From Microstegium vimineum (Eukaryota; Streptophyta; Magnoliopsida; Poales; Poaceae), in the NCBI GenBank assembly GCA_022036555.1, contig CM039139.1, positions 14,784,319 through 14,848,318 on the forward strand: a stretch of 64,000 bases of DNA, in the 5' to 3' direction. The notes under the pieces are model-generated. The model worked only from the letters and a program-made list of their open reading frames with translations. It ran no database searches and was not told the origin of the DNA. This document shows, in pieces, positions 1-11,743 of the stretch. Made by a program: the position numbers and the translations under genes. The stretch's first letter is position 1. Every line of letters starts with the position of its first letter.

Positions 1-57
1 GGCTACTCTGGCTCGCCCATTCTTTCTGCAGCTCTCCGCCTGGCTATTCTATTCCGT

Positions 58-471
58 TCACGGTTCATCACACACAGAGGCTGCAGAAGAATACAGATCG
101 AGTCCCCCCAGCCCATCTTTCTCGTCCTTGAGAACCGAACGCGCAATTCTTTGAGAAGAAACCATGGGGGAGGAGGACGGACGAGCATTCTCTAGATATA
201 ATCCAGTGGGGATGGGCGTGTCCGCAGTCCCCATTGGCCAAACGGACTCCCATGCGTCCCCGAAATGATGCCCGGGGAGCAAGAGCCCGTGTTAGTTGCG
301 GTGACTTCGCCGCCGGCGGCGTTCCACCGAGGAACCGATCGAGCGCGATTTTAGATAGAGTGGCCACTCGATCTGGTCACTTCTCCGAGTACGGCGCACC
401 TTCGTTCCCGGTACCTGTGTAGAAACCCTTCTTCACTCTACGCTGGCCGTTTCGATCTTCGTATTATATAA
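58..471 (-). other. unrecognised GC-rich open segment with an upstream TATA-like box
   Basis: The minus strand is open in overlapping frames across roughly 58-367. A TATATAA-like box lies at 465-471 and reads as a TATA element on either strand. The frames have plant-exon-like composition, but I recognise no domain and see no clear splice junctions. It may be the first exon or leader of a gene running off the left edge, or plain GC-rich spacer. Confidence 0.2.
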
Positions 472-1056
472 GCTCATGATCACGGGTTTACTAAACCAAA
501 CAGAAAAGAAAAAAAAGAGGCGAGAGTCTGCTTTGGCGTTGTAGACTCAGCGGTCGGCAAAACACAGCAAACACCTGCTAGTGACTCAGCAGTCAGGATA
601 TCTCTGCAAAGTTGGGGGAAAAGCTACAGCAGCATGCATGCATCCAAACTCCAAAGCCCTGTACAATTTCGCTTGGGTTTGAGGTGCTGTGACTTGTGAG
701 GCATCGAATCTGCTCAACTCGATGCGCTGTTCGCAGGTCCAAACTTTGGCGAAATGAAAAAGCAAAGGCTGCTCAAAAGAGTTCATTCAATTTTCATCTA
801 CTGTCTTTTCAGTATGGGTTGGGACTTGGGGGAGGTACAGTACGTGGAGTACTGTCATTGACAGCTCGGCTGCAAATCTTTTCCAAAGTTGGGCTTCGAT
901 TTCCGGATATTCAAACTGAAGTTTGCACACGATGTGTACTACCTCCTCATGTCTACAGTACCTCCATCACCATGTCATTACTAATGGCCAGATGGACATT
1001 GGGCACGCACTGAATAGCAGTTGTCCCAGTTCTGCTACCGTCAGCTGAACGCTCGC

Positions 1057-1407
1057 TTACCAGCAGTTTTTGGGTATTTTGCGGAATCTTTCTTCTCTAT
1101 GACCAATGAGATAATAAGGCCATGCAAAGGTCGTAGTAAGCATTACAGAAAGAAACGGTGCCGCAGTGACAGAAGCCACGGCACCAGAAAAGTTGAACAG
1201 CCAATCGTCTGCACCCGTGTAGTATGAATTATCAGCCTGATGACACGGCATCATAGCTTGGTGGGATCTGTCATTTGCTTTCTCCGAGCCGAGCTCTCTC
1301 TCGTCTAAAGAGAAAGTCAGAAGGATCGGCATCATAACAATAGCGATCTGCAGAAAGGATTGGATTGCCATATGCCATAGAACAACCACGGGGATAAGCA
1401 CCTCCAA
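1057..1407 (-). pseudogene. possible membrane-protein exon fragment, family unknown
   Basis: The minus strand holds an open frame of about 116 codons with two strongly hydrophobic stretches. One lies near its beginning (WHMAIQSFLQIAIVMMPILL) and one near its end (FSGAVASVTAAPFLSVMLTT). They are joined by a polar linker, giving the look of a small multi-pass membrane protein. The frame does not start at a convincing ATG: its first codon is TTG. Open sequence upstream on the same strand (about 1271-1821) lies in other frames. I cannot name the family. A decayed exon or a chance frame are both possible. Confidence 0.25.
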
Positions 1408-1821
1408 GATGTCTGGTTATTAAGCCCCAAATCTTGGAACAGAGATCAGGATCTCGCCAACTGTAAACTACGCTCAAGAGATGTAGTAGTAATCTCTCAG
1501 GTGTAGATGCCAAGCTGGCAAGCTCTGACGAACACTCAAAAGTCGAAAGCAAATGGCGCAGTTTATTCTCGCTTCAGAAAGCCACTTTCTTTTTTCGCCC
1601 TCTTTTCCAAGGAGCATCGTCTCATCGTGTGCAAAAAGATAAAAAAAAAAAACGAAAAGGAAAGCAACGAAAGTATCGTCTCTTCTACGCAGAAAAGTTG
1701 TCACGAGCTGCAATCGATTGAGACCCCATTTTTGTTCCCATGTACGAGCTGGCTCTGCGCCAACCATGAATAGATTCCTTCTCCGGTGGAGCTTATAATT
1801 CGTTATGAGTAGAGAGCACAC

Positions 1822-2058
1822 ATGGACATGGTGCCTCTATGCTGCAGCAAATATACCATGGAAATACCTGTATCTTCTGAAGACAACCACGTCCTAGGCT
1901 CCAAGCAGCCCATGAGACTAGCGGACCTGCCTGCCTGGTATCATGTCCATGATGATTCAGTGGGGTTCTCCCTGGCAATTGCCAAAGCTTGTATCATCAG
2001 AAGGCCTGCTGAAGCCACGTTGTCTGAGCTGAGGAATGTCCTGGAATCAATGGCATGA
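1822..2058 (+). other. short unrecognised open frame
   Basis: This is an ATG-initiated frame of 78 codons ending in a leucine/glutamate-rich tail (TLSELRNVLESMA). Composition is protein-like, but no domain, promoter or splice sites are apparent. It may be a terminal exon of a decayed gene or a chance frame. Confidence 0.15.
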
Positions 2059-2301
2059 TAAAGCTGCAGCGCTGCGGTATTAGCATCGTTTTTTTTTTAA
2101 TCAGTGCACCTGCACATCTTTTCTGGATGCTATGGCTATGGCTCTGAATAAACCAGCCCGTTCCTTCCTTGGGATTACGTAAAGGAAATTCATGTGTCGC
2201 TAAACAATGCCTGGCGTCGCCTGCCTGCCTGTGCCTGATGAGTGAGTGTATTGGATGGCACAATAAAGCTGCAGTGCCCATTGATCACACGCAGGTAGGA
2301 G

Positions 2302-2400
2302 TACTCCCTCCTCCGTCCCAAGGACATATGTCGTCCGGTAAACGTGTTTGTAAGAGAAACATAGTTTTCTAGAAACAGACATCAAAGGATAGAGAGAGTA
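2302..2400. mobile_element. small Stowaway-like MITE (about 99 bp)
   Basis: The segment begins TACTCCCTCCTCCGTCCC and ends GGATAGAGAGAGTA. This is the typical grass Stowaway arrangement of terminal CTCCCTCCGTCCC-like inverted repeats bounded by TA. The right half is similar to sequence at about 28,990-29,050, so a second relative lies in this window. It has no coding capacity. Confidence 0.5.
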
Positions 2401-5229
2401 TAGCTTAGCACTAAAGGCATCGTTGTGCATGTACTTTAATCAAGAGGAATTCTGCCGCGATGGGGCTGGTCGGGAGTTTTTGTCCCCTTTCGTTTCTGCC
2501 TAAACGAATTGTTCACTCAAGCTGCCCTAATTGGAAGCATGAAGCTCTGCAACAGACCGCAGACCTGCAGCCTGCAGTGCTGAATCTACATGTATGTAGC
2601 CATGATTACGGATTCTTGTGAGAATGCGAGTTGGAGTACTCTACTACTCTACCCTAATCTTTTGAGGCTGTTATTTCAATTAGCAGAGGTAGGCGTGGCA
2701 TAGCGATGGGCCGATGGCGGTACCATACCTTCACTGTCTTTTCTTGGTGTACTTATTAGGCATGCTGAAGCTTTCCCATCTGTGTGATCGTGTCCGGCGA
2801 GATCGTGCTTATTGCATTGCATGCAGCCCACAGACCTAGTAGTAAGTATGGCCAAATTATACCTTCCACTTGGCTAATTCCTTTTGGGTGTTGACCGAGA
2901 TTCATATACTTCTTCTCTTCCATTGATCCACCCATGATTCACGTTATTACAGCATCTTGAGCCCTCTCGTTAGACCTGTGCGCGGCATGATGCATTTGGC
3001 CCCGAGTCAGTCGGCACATCGCCGTCCGCCGCAAAGCGCCTTTTGATCGGTGCACCACCCAGAACCGAGCCACATGCTCCACCGCCTGGCCGGCCGGCCG
3101 GCCGAGCGAGCGCGCCTGCTCAAGGTAATGAATAGCCCGGAGAGCACGAGCCCCTGATGGCGCATGGCGGGCGGGCGGGCGCTCTCTTTTGCGACCCGGA
3201 TCGTGGCGAATTGCCGATGGGTAGAAGGATGAGGAGACTAGAGCGATAGTAGCGGTGGCGCGCGCATTGGGCTCAATCATGGCCCCGAGCCCTCGCGCAG
3301 GGCCAGGGATCGGCGGGGCAGCAGGCAGGCCGCAGGCTTGTAGCCGGGCAAAAAGGCCGCGCGGACGGAACTGGCAAAGCGCACACAAGCTTTGGCCCGG
3401 CCCCGGTGCCCGCGCCAGCACCACGCCACCACCGGCCAGACGCAAGAACTAGAGCAGTACAACACCATGATTAGCAGCGTTCGTCATCGCGCCCTCAAAA
3501 CCCATCATTCTGTCCGCCTGATCGACCCCCCACACATCTCACCCATCCTCGCTTTGCCGTCCGGCACGCGTGGACTGGAGAGGCGAATGGAACGCCCTGA
3601 AACAAACAAACAAACAACAACAACAACAACCGCAAGGAGCCTGCTAATCTGCTACTATGCCTGCAGTGATCGGTGGCCGCTCGGTTCCCGTTGTCGCCTT
3701 ACCCGTGGTCGTGGCGCCGTGGCCGGCCGCGGGGGACGGAGTACTGATCGAGGCCAAACACTGTGTGGTCTTTGTTTCACAGTGTTTGGCGTGTTGCCGC
3801 CTTGCAGACCATGGATGATGTCACGTTCACGGCGGCAGCTTGCAGACAGAGATGCATGCATGCCAGCGCGTGCTTGCGTGGTCACCCGCAGCCGCTGTTA
3901 CACACTTCCACATCTCTGCTCTGATTACTCCTGAACATCGCAAGGTTGATGTCTCACGTTGAGCGAGAACGTGAACTTCCACATCTCCGGGCCCAAGATT
4001 CGCACAGCACGCTGAACTCAAAGGCTCTCAGCTCGCTCATCGGCACGACGACGACGCCGAACGCGGTGAGGTCAAAGGCTCAAAGCGGGTTCGCTTTACC
4101 TTAGCCGCGTGGCCGTCGCAACTCGCAAAGTCCCGGCCCCCGGCTGAATTCGCAAAGCGCCTGTGCTAAAAAGGCGCCGAAAAGACGGGCGGCGTTTTTA
4201 GATTTGCTTTTCACCAACAGCGTGTGCGCCATGGCCTGCGACTCTCCGAGTTCGCCGTACTTGATCCACCATGGGGGCTGGCGCCCAGCACCAGCGTGAT
4301 CGGAGCCGTCGGATGCACGGTCCGACGCGCGTAATCGTCCGTCCGGTAAAGCTGCCCCCGCCCGGCGCGTACGTTGAGATGGAGCATGACAGCGAGAGGT
4401 GAGGTGAGGGAAGTTGGTGATGCAATGGCTAATGATGGGTTTCAACTGGGAGGAGAGGAGGAGAGGAATCTTAGCGCAAGGAACAAAGGCCAGCATCCAT
4501 TGACACCTTGGCAGGCTCTTCGCCGTCTCGTGCTTTTTAATCATGCCGTTCCATGGAATCGGAGGGCAGCAGCATCAGCAGTCCATGTGACATGCTCGCC
4601 CCCATATGCTACTATTTGGTTTTCAGTTAATCATGGCTGTCCTGGTGTCGACCTGTTCTTTTTCCGCCATGTATCTGCGCGCTCACGTTTCAACACAAGG
4701 TTCAAGCCGAAGCAAGGTGTTGGTCACAGCCCACAGTCTCGCAGTTAGCGGCTGGTGCATTCCTTCTAGTTCATCCCTCGTTTGCATGTTCTTATCAAGG
4801 AAATTAAGAGTTGAGAGCAACTCTAACAGTTTGACATTTAGATTTGACATATCTAATTTTGTCAAAAAATTAAAAAACTGGTGGTCAACAGTTTGATATT
4901 TGGGCTTGATATTTTTGCCAAAGTTGCAAATAGAAGCCCGCACTTGGCATTTTGGTGCCCGTGAAAAGGGCGGCACAAAGCGGCTTCACTAATTGGCGAA
5001 CGTTCACTGCATCCGAATGTAGCGAACGATTCTCCGACAAAGCAGTTTACTATTTTAGGGGAAAAAAATAATTAGCACTCGCTTTCTTTTATGGATACTT
5101 TGCCTCCACGTCTCTTTCACCTTCAGATTTCACACAAACGTTGCAATTGTGATTTAATTTATCTTTTCGCGCCCACCCGCACGAGTGGTAGTTTCCTTTT
5201 CGCAGTCTCACATTTTCTTTTATTTTTCC
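2401..5229. other. intergenic spacer, no gene recognised
   Basis: Low-copy-looking spacer. The 2.95-4.5 kb part is GC-rich and open in several frames by composition only. A short CAAA/CAA microsatellite lies near 3601-3632. From about 4810 the sequence resembles a MITE edge (GAGAGCAACTCTAACAG), but I found no matching partner end. I see no RNA gene and no convincing exon. Confidence 0.4.
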
Positions 5230-5960
5230 GAGAAAAATACATGCATAATTTAAAAAACTAAGTTACACAACATAACTTTGAGATTTAACTTAAGAGTTCT
5301 AAGTTATATAACATTACTTTTTCTGCATAACTTAAAAAACTAAGTTATAAAAAAGTTGGACTTATAAGTTAGATGAACAAACTTATATATACAAGTCAAT
5401 ATATATAAGTTAATGTCAATAAGTTAGATGAACAAAATTATATATATAAGTTATCATATATAACTTATATAACAGAACTTGTTTTGCATAAGTTATATAG
5501 TACTTGGGTAAGTTATATGCCCAAATTGTTTACATAAGCATATATAACTTATATCAGTCAAACATGTTTTTTTTGTGAAAGAGATGATAAATTGATAAAT
5601 TTGGAGCTTTTTCATGAAACTGCACATGAAACATAAGATTATAAAACACAACTTATATGTAAAAGTTATCAAACACAACTTATGTACGTATAAGTTATTA
5701 TATATAACTTATGTACATAAATTATTTATATAATTTTACAATGATGCCAAAACATTATTAAGAAATAAAAATATATAAAAGAAGGATAGCTATAAAGAAG
5801 AAAAAGACTACTAAAAGCGCGTAAAACAAAACAGAAATGACCGAATTAACTTATAAAACACAATTTGTGTATATTAGTTATTCTAACTTGAGTACGTAAG
5901 TTATTCTATATAACTTGTCAACATTGACAAAAATAAATAAAAATAAAAATAAATAAAATA
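5230..5960. repeat. AT-rich tract of AAGTTAT / ATAACTT motifs
   Basis: About 0.7 kb of very AT-rich DNA is filled with irregularly spaced copies of AAGTTAT and its reverse complement ATAACTT, often extended to ATATAACTTATAT. The motif recurs in both orientations, so the tract can form many small hairpins. It could be the low-complexity interior of a nonautonomous transposon or a degenerate satellite. It has no coding potential. Confidence 0.5.
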
Positions 5961-6219
5961 AAATACTTAGTTTATGAGAAAAATGAAAAAAAAAAAACTG
6001 GCACGAAACGAGCCACACAGGCACAGAATCGCTCGACTCCAGTGGTAGAAGAAAAAAATTGAAAAAAAGAAACGCACGCCACCGACTTGGTAACGCATGT
6101 CACGGAGTGTTGGTCCGGTCTGCATGCACGGTGTTGGCTCGTTCGTTCGCTGAGGAAGAAAGCGGTGAACGATCGTCATATTGGATTTGCGGAGGCAAAG
6201 CCTCGATCGCCCGTGGACC

Positions 6220-6297
6220 GCGGTCTTTTTTCCTTCCCGCGAGTGCGTCTTTCCTTCGCGGCGGTCCTTTTTCCTTCCCGCGAGTGCTTCCTTCGCG
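6220..6297. repeat. two-unit tandem repeat, about 40 bp per unit
   Basis: Two adjacent units (6220-6260 and 6261-6297) both read GCGGTC, a T tract, then CCTTCCCGCGAGTGC, and end CCTTCGCG. The second unit is a few bases shorter. The repeat lies directly beside the DUF247 fragment, at the left edge of the gene-fragment mosaic, and may mark the subterminal repeats of the element that carries it. Confidence 0.6.
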
Positions 6298-6387
6298 CGA
6301 GAAAACGAGTCGCGCCACCGTCGCCGTACGTCCTTCCCCGGCCTGCAGGAAGACGACGCATTCCTCGCTCGCGGACGGGCGCGATCC

Positions 6388-6672
6388 TCCTGCTCCGTGG
6401 CGACGTTGACGAGGTGCTCGATGATGAAGCAGCCGTCGAGCACCAGCATGTGGATGAAGTCCTCGGCGCTCATGTCCGCGTCCTCGGCGGCGTACATGGT
6501 GCGGGCCTCCCGCTCGCGCGCGGCGACGAGGCGGACGTAGCTCTGGATGACGGCGAGGTGGCTCGCCGGCTCCGGGTGGCCGCGGGAGATGAGGTTGTAG
6601 AGGTAGGCCATCTTGATCCGGTGGTGCTCCGTCGCCGCCGCGTCCTCCTGCTGCGGCGGCTCCGTCCGGGAC
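6388..6672 (-). pseudogene. DUF247-family gene fragment
   Basis: The minus strand encodes about 95 continuous residues that match the plant DUF247 family in character. They include a helix with AYLYNLISRGHP and the hallmark block SAEDFIHMLVLDGCFIIEHL. DUF247 proteins are normally several hundred residues, often with a C-terminal membrane segment; some grass members belong to the S and Z self-incompatibility loci. Here only an internal piece survives. No start codon context, no C-terminal half and no membrane tail are present. It is flanked within a few bases by pieces of two unrelated genes, so it looks like a captured fragment, not an independently decayed locus. Family call fairly firm; function none expected. 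Confidence 0.65.
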
Positions 6673-6675
6673 CGG

Positions 6676-6757
6676 GAACGGCGGCAGCGTGCTCATGTCG
6701 CTGTACCTTGGCGGGAACCGGCTGTCGGGCGGCGTCCCGGCGAGCAGCGGCGGAGGG
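6676..6757 (+). pseudogene. leucine-rich-repeat gene fragment
   Basis: The plus strand reads about 27 residues containing SLYLGGNRLSGGVPAS, a clear plant extracellular LRR (LxLxxNxLSGxVP). This repeat type is typical of receptor-like kinases and receptor-like proteins. It covers little more than one repeat. It sits between the DUF247 and 4CL-like fragments, both of which run on the other strand, so it is an isolated captured piece and not a gene. The following codons lose the repeat pattern. Confidence 0.55.
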
Positions 6758-6788
6758 CGTCCAGGAACGAGCCTGATGCCGCGCGTGA

Positions 6789-7058
6789 ACAGTTGGGCGC
6801 GAGGAGCAGCACGGCGTCACCGCGGCGGACGCCCGAACGGGAGGAGAGCGCGGCGGTCGTAACGAGCACCCCGAAGGTGAGCGCACGGCCCGTCGTGGCG
6901 TCCACGAGCGCCGGCGCGGAGAGGGACGCCGCGGCGCGGCGCAGGGTGAGGTCCGCGAGGGAGAGGCCCGGGTCGGAGGAGATGGGCGCCGCCGGGCGCG
7001 GCGAGCGGTACACGCCGTCGGAGCCGTAGCCCGCCGCTAGCGACGATGCAGCCGCCAT
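6789..7058 (-). pseudogene. 4-coumarate:CoA-ligase-like (acyl-activating enzyme) N-terminal fragment
   Basis: From an ATG at 7058 the minus strand encodes about 90 residues typical of the N terminus of plant 4CL-like enzymes. There is a VYRSPRP motif, a LSLADLTLRR segment, then a segment with FGVLVTTAALSSRSGVRRGD, ending at LLLAPNC. Intact family members are about 550 residues and adenylate carboxylic acids before forming CoA thioesters. Everything beyond APNC is missing, including the AMP-binding P-loop and the catalytic motifs, and the reading frame passes into unrelated sequence. It forms the right member of the three-fragment mosaic. A captured 5' exon is the best reading. Confidence 0.65.
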
Positions 7059-7694
7059 TTGTGCGTTGACTATTCTTGCTCTTGCTGCTGCGACGTGCGG
7101 ATCGCTGGCGCTGAACAGACTCGCGGCGACGAAGAAAGAAGACGCGCGCGCGACGAAGATGCCGCTAAAAAAAACAGAATAAAACCCGGGAAAAAACGTC
7201 TTGTCCACAATTTTCTTTTTTTTCTAAATCAATATAGGGAACTGTTAGAGTTTATTTTTTTTTATCTTTGACATTTGTATTTTAGAGTTGACAAATTTTA
7301 TGTTTTACCAAACCGAAATTTACTAAACTTTTGAAGATACTCAGAATAAGAGCCGTCCTTTTTCTCTTGTAACTGCCTCACCTAGACACTAGTAGTATCT
7401 GTTAACTATTTGATTGACTTGAAGGAACTCTGCGTTTTTAGGCAATGGATGGAATACAACTTTGGCAGTCTTCTCAAATCTGAGAAAGTCAATCAAATCA
7501 AACAAAGCAAAAAGAAAGAGAAGAGGTTCGACGCCGACGGTGAAATATGATAATCCGAGGCCCAAAGGCCCAATATGGGTCCAAAAAGACCATGAAAAGT
7601 ACAATCCAATAACCGCATAAAATAGGCATTTTGCATGATAAGACGACAATTTGTTTTGTTTAGCATTCCTCAATGTCTAATACTAACATAGAAG

Positions 7695-8030
7695 TACTCC
7701 CTCCGTCCCGCAATATTTTTACCCGTGTGATTCAAAAAATTCCCAAAATGTATAATCTGACGATGGCAGTCTGACGGAGGCATAGTGTGATGTTGGCAGT
7801 AGCTATGCAGAGGCATAGTCTCATGTTGGCAGTAGCTGCGAAGATATTAACCGAATAAACAAACCAAAGAAATATACTCTCTCCATCCCGCAATATTTGT
7901 ACCTATGCGATTCAAAAAGTTTCCCAAAATGTTGGCCACTATAATCTGACGATGGCAGTCTGACGCAGACATAGTCTGATGTTGGCAGTAGCTGTGAAGA
8001 TATTAACCGAATAAACAAACCAAAGAAATA
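7695..8030. repeat. tandemly duplicated Stowaway-like unit
   Basis: Unit A (7695-7874) starts TACTCCCTCCGTCCCGCAAT. Unit B (7875-8030) starts TACTCTCTCCATCCCGCAAT. Both continue with a shared body and end ACAAACCAAAGAAATA. Unit A contains an extra internal repeat of GGCAGTAGCT plus neighbouring bases that unit B lacks. The start is a Stowaway-type terminus, but no matching inverted end was found, so this is probably a truncated MITE duplicated in tandem. Confidence 0.6.
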
Positions 8031-8470
8031 TACTATGATAAGGAAACCTAGATAAGACCGACATTTTATTTAGCATTCCACGATGTCTAAATAAATAGAA
8101 AACACTAAGAGTTTTTTTTTAAAAAAAAGACAACACTAAGATACACTTGTGTCTTTCGCCTCGCTCGCGTCTGGCTGCACACCTAAAGTTTGGCTACCAC
8201 TTTCTCATGACCAAGTCCGCCTTGTGAAGAACCTCAGCGTTTTCAGCAGCCTGCTCCACCTCCACCCTTTCGTTGGTGGGCTGCTCATGGCGCTCCCGAC
8301 CATGAGCTAGACGAACTTTTGAATAAGACGAATCATCAAATTTAGAAAAAAAAATTAAACGAATTATAATTTAGAGCAGACCCAATAGTACACTCTGAGT
8401 TGTCTCTTTTGTTTCCAAAGATATATTGTTTTTTTTTTTGCAAGCTTTTCATTTTCAGATATAGTATGTA

Positions 8471-8501
8471 CTAGAAAACTAGGGCGCGGCGTTGCCGCGC
8501 C
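8471..8501 (-). mobile_element. Helitron-type 3' terminus
   Basis: On the minus strand a perfect 8-bp stem with a 3-nt loop (GGCGCGGC-AAC-GCCGCGCC, 8483-8501) is followed 8 nt later by CTAG and then by a host T. This is the hairpin plus CTRR plus T layout that defines Helitron 3' ends. The element body would extend toward higher coordinates. I could not find the matching TC 5' end, so its length is unknown. Confidence 0.5.
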
Positions 8502-11500
8502 ATTCCTGAGCTGATCAGTAGTGATCTAGAAGGGGGCAAGTGGGGATCATACAAATATTGAAGTTTTCAGTTGATACCCTCTAGTTATGACACTAGTCAA
8601 TGTATTTAAGTGAACTGGCCTTGTTTTTCTTTAGCAGATGAAATGCTGCAAGTATTGTTATCTTTGCTAAAATATAGTTTATGTATGCATATAATTCTCA
8701 TTTTTTTTGTTGTTGTTGTTTACAATGGCCCTACTACACTATCTCATCATTTAAGATATATTCTGTTCACCCACGCACTTACAGTAAAATGAAAGACCAA
8801 GTCATCAGGTGAAATAACATCTATTCAGGACATACTAGGTTTGATTGTTAAACATAAACAAAAACATAAGTGATAGAGGCACAAAGTCGAATAGCGTCTA
8901 TTTATAAATTTCCTCTGATATATATTATGGCCTTTTGTATCCTGCAGGCAGTAGAAGTCCAGAATATCAAACATATAGTTTTACCAAAAGAAAATACGAG
9001 AATATCTAGTGTGTTTCTTTCAATTAAAATTAAACTATTAAAATACAAATTTGTAGCTTTTTCAGGTCATGGCTCCAATTTGACTATTTGATGTATAACT
9101 CTTTGAAGATTTATGCCTCTGGAGTAAAGATAAAATAGTTGCAAATTAGCTTAACATAAATAATTCAAGATGAAAGCAGAAGCAGAGGTGAACAACAGTT
9201 AACAAAATAACTTGGTTTATTGATCTTACCTAATTTTATCACATAGGTGATATAGTAATGTTACAAGTAATAATACCTACAAAGCAAGTTTCCCTTTCAA
9301 GGTGTAGGCATCAATGGTGACAAATTTTCTGCCCCTAGAACAGTGAGGTTGATCCAAGTAATAGGCTTCATTTGACATAAGTTTATTTCTAAAATTTGCT
9401 TAAATTGACAAACTGTTTATAAGTTTAGAATTTCCATGGTATGTAAGATAGACATTGCCTAAATTTACTAAATGAAGCATTAAAACGTGTTCTGTACATA
9501 TATGTTTTATATTATGTATATCTTTGCATACATAGAAACCATATGGAGTTATCTGACTGAACTTCTAGACTGCTAGTACACATGCTTTTATATGTAAAGA
9601 CATTAACTTTCCCAATTTATTGTAAGCATTTATATGTAGTACGAAACTTGAATACGGCTCCTAGCTCATAAAAGGTATATATTCAGCTATTAAAGACACC
9701 ATTACTGAATAAGAGAATCTTTGCTATCTGCATGGTGGATCTACTCAGGTAAACCTTATAAAAAAATAATCCAAGGTATATTTAAACATCTTTGTTTTTA
9801 TAAGCTTCACATCAAAGGTTATTGAGAAACCTTTCAAATATTCATCCAAGATGATGCAAGTAAACATCTTCTATATTTGATCATAAGATAAAATCACAGC
9901 TAACTGCAAAAAGTTGTAATAATAGTGAATGAACTTACATGCTAGAGAACATATTTTGGCTAATTGGAAGCACAAGCAAAGTGCAAATAGTTCACCGAAG
10001 GGAACCAGCACACGGATCTCTATCGCGTTCCAGATTGGGTGTTGAACGAGCTAGACATCTTTTTTGTCCTGCAGGCTATAGATCATTTCTCTTGTAGTAC
10101 AAGACAAATAATTGTATACAACATAGACTTGATGGTTCTTAAACTGAACGTATATGCACAGACAAATGAGTACAAAACTGTTAGATTAACATAATAAATT
10201 CGAACTCCTGAATATAACAACTGCAGGGTGTAGTTTAAGTGCAAACAAGCATTAGAGTCTAAACGTAAAATAATTATTTTGGCATGTCCCTTTTTTTACA
10301 TGGCTCACTAAAGCTAGAATTACTAATTTTTGTACATTAAACTATTTAATATGCCTTGGTTCCATCATCCGAAAACTGCAATACTTGAAAGAGTCATGGA
10401 AACCTGAATCGCCAGGCTTATACTCCAATTTTTGGATACTACCCCCATTGAAACCAGTGTGAACAAAGTCATATGCCCTCTAGAACTCTTAGGATGAATG
10501 GATAAATTTAGATGATCCCTCTTTTACTTGGTTCATTTATGCTAAAATTATTAATATAAATTGAAGTGGTAAATTATATGTAGGTTCTGACAGAACACTT
10601 TAGTCACATGAAAAAATTCTTGAAAATTGTAAATAAGCACCTTTAGCTAAGTTTCTACTCAAATATGCAAATCTGAAGACGTGATTCAACAAGGGTTTTA
10701 TCTGCAAGAATAATATAGTGAATACCATAAGTTGTATAAAGATTATTTATACTATTAAATAAGCATATCTCTGGTAGATAAATACAATTATTTGTTAGAA
10801 ATGCTTATTTGCAACCATAATATGGATTTAGCTATCATAACAAAAAATAATGTGGTTAGACACAACTTTTAAATGTCAGTATATTTTTGTAGTTTGGAAT
10901 AAATTGTGATCAGGAATAAACACCATCTCAAGTACTGATTGCACCCTGTTAGCAAGCAAAAACTTATACTGAATTCCAAGCTGCCTAGATGTAACTATAC
11001 AAGGTATTTATCTAGCTATATGACAATCAAATACTTGTTCTGAAATTAGGCCTACACATATCCCACAGTAATTTTAGAATTGGGGAATCACAACCAATAT
11101 TCTAGTAGTATTTTGTGCTAAAAAGGAACAACGTTCGATTGGGAAGGAACCCATGAAAATCTTGGACAATGTTGGAACTCAATTTGTGTTCGTTTCATGT
11201 TGAGAAGTTCCAAATGAAGGATCAGTAGCTTTGCTTGCAATCGTGATATAATCAATCATATATAATCCAGAATTATGGTAAATATGCATAATCAGCAGCA
11301 AACTACAAAAGTGAGTTCTGAACACTTCAACTATTATATCACCATATATACAGTAGGTAAGACTGAACAAAATATCTGAGGTCTGACAGACACTGTATTA
11401 TCTGCATTGCTTATATTCTGAATCATGTCATTTCTGGTTTGGCATTTCATCGACCAAGTGGGTTGCATGATCCCTAGCATGTCTATGCAGTAACGAAGTG

Positions 11501-11743
11501 ATGTCTCTCTGGTGTGAAATCAGTACATGGGATTAACAATAAAGAGCAGGAGAGGCGCACACAGCACATCACATCAACCCAAACATGGGATAATCAAAAG
11601 GAGGAGGGCAGAAAGTGGAAGCAAAGGGTAGGTTTACGAGAAGAAAGCTTTGACAAGGGTGTGGACGCTCGAGCCCTCCACGGGAGCTCGTTGGGCACGT
11701 GCTCGTCAGTTGAACGGGTTGCAGAGAGGACGAGAGTGGGCGA
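8502..11743. other. AT-rich noncoding stretch, possibly Helitron interior
   Basis: About 3.2 kb of AT-rich DNA without a convincing open frame, RNA gene or recognisable element end. Its intron-like texture would fit the body of the Helitron whose 3' end lies at 8471, but no exon was identified. The last 250 bases (from about 11,505) become more GC-rich. They continue, beyond the retrotransposon insertion, into the GC-rich segment at 25,789. Confidence 0.35.
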
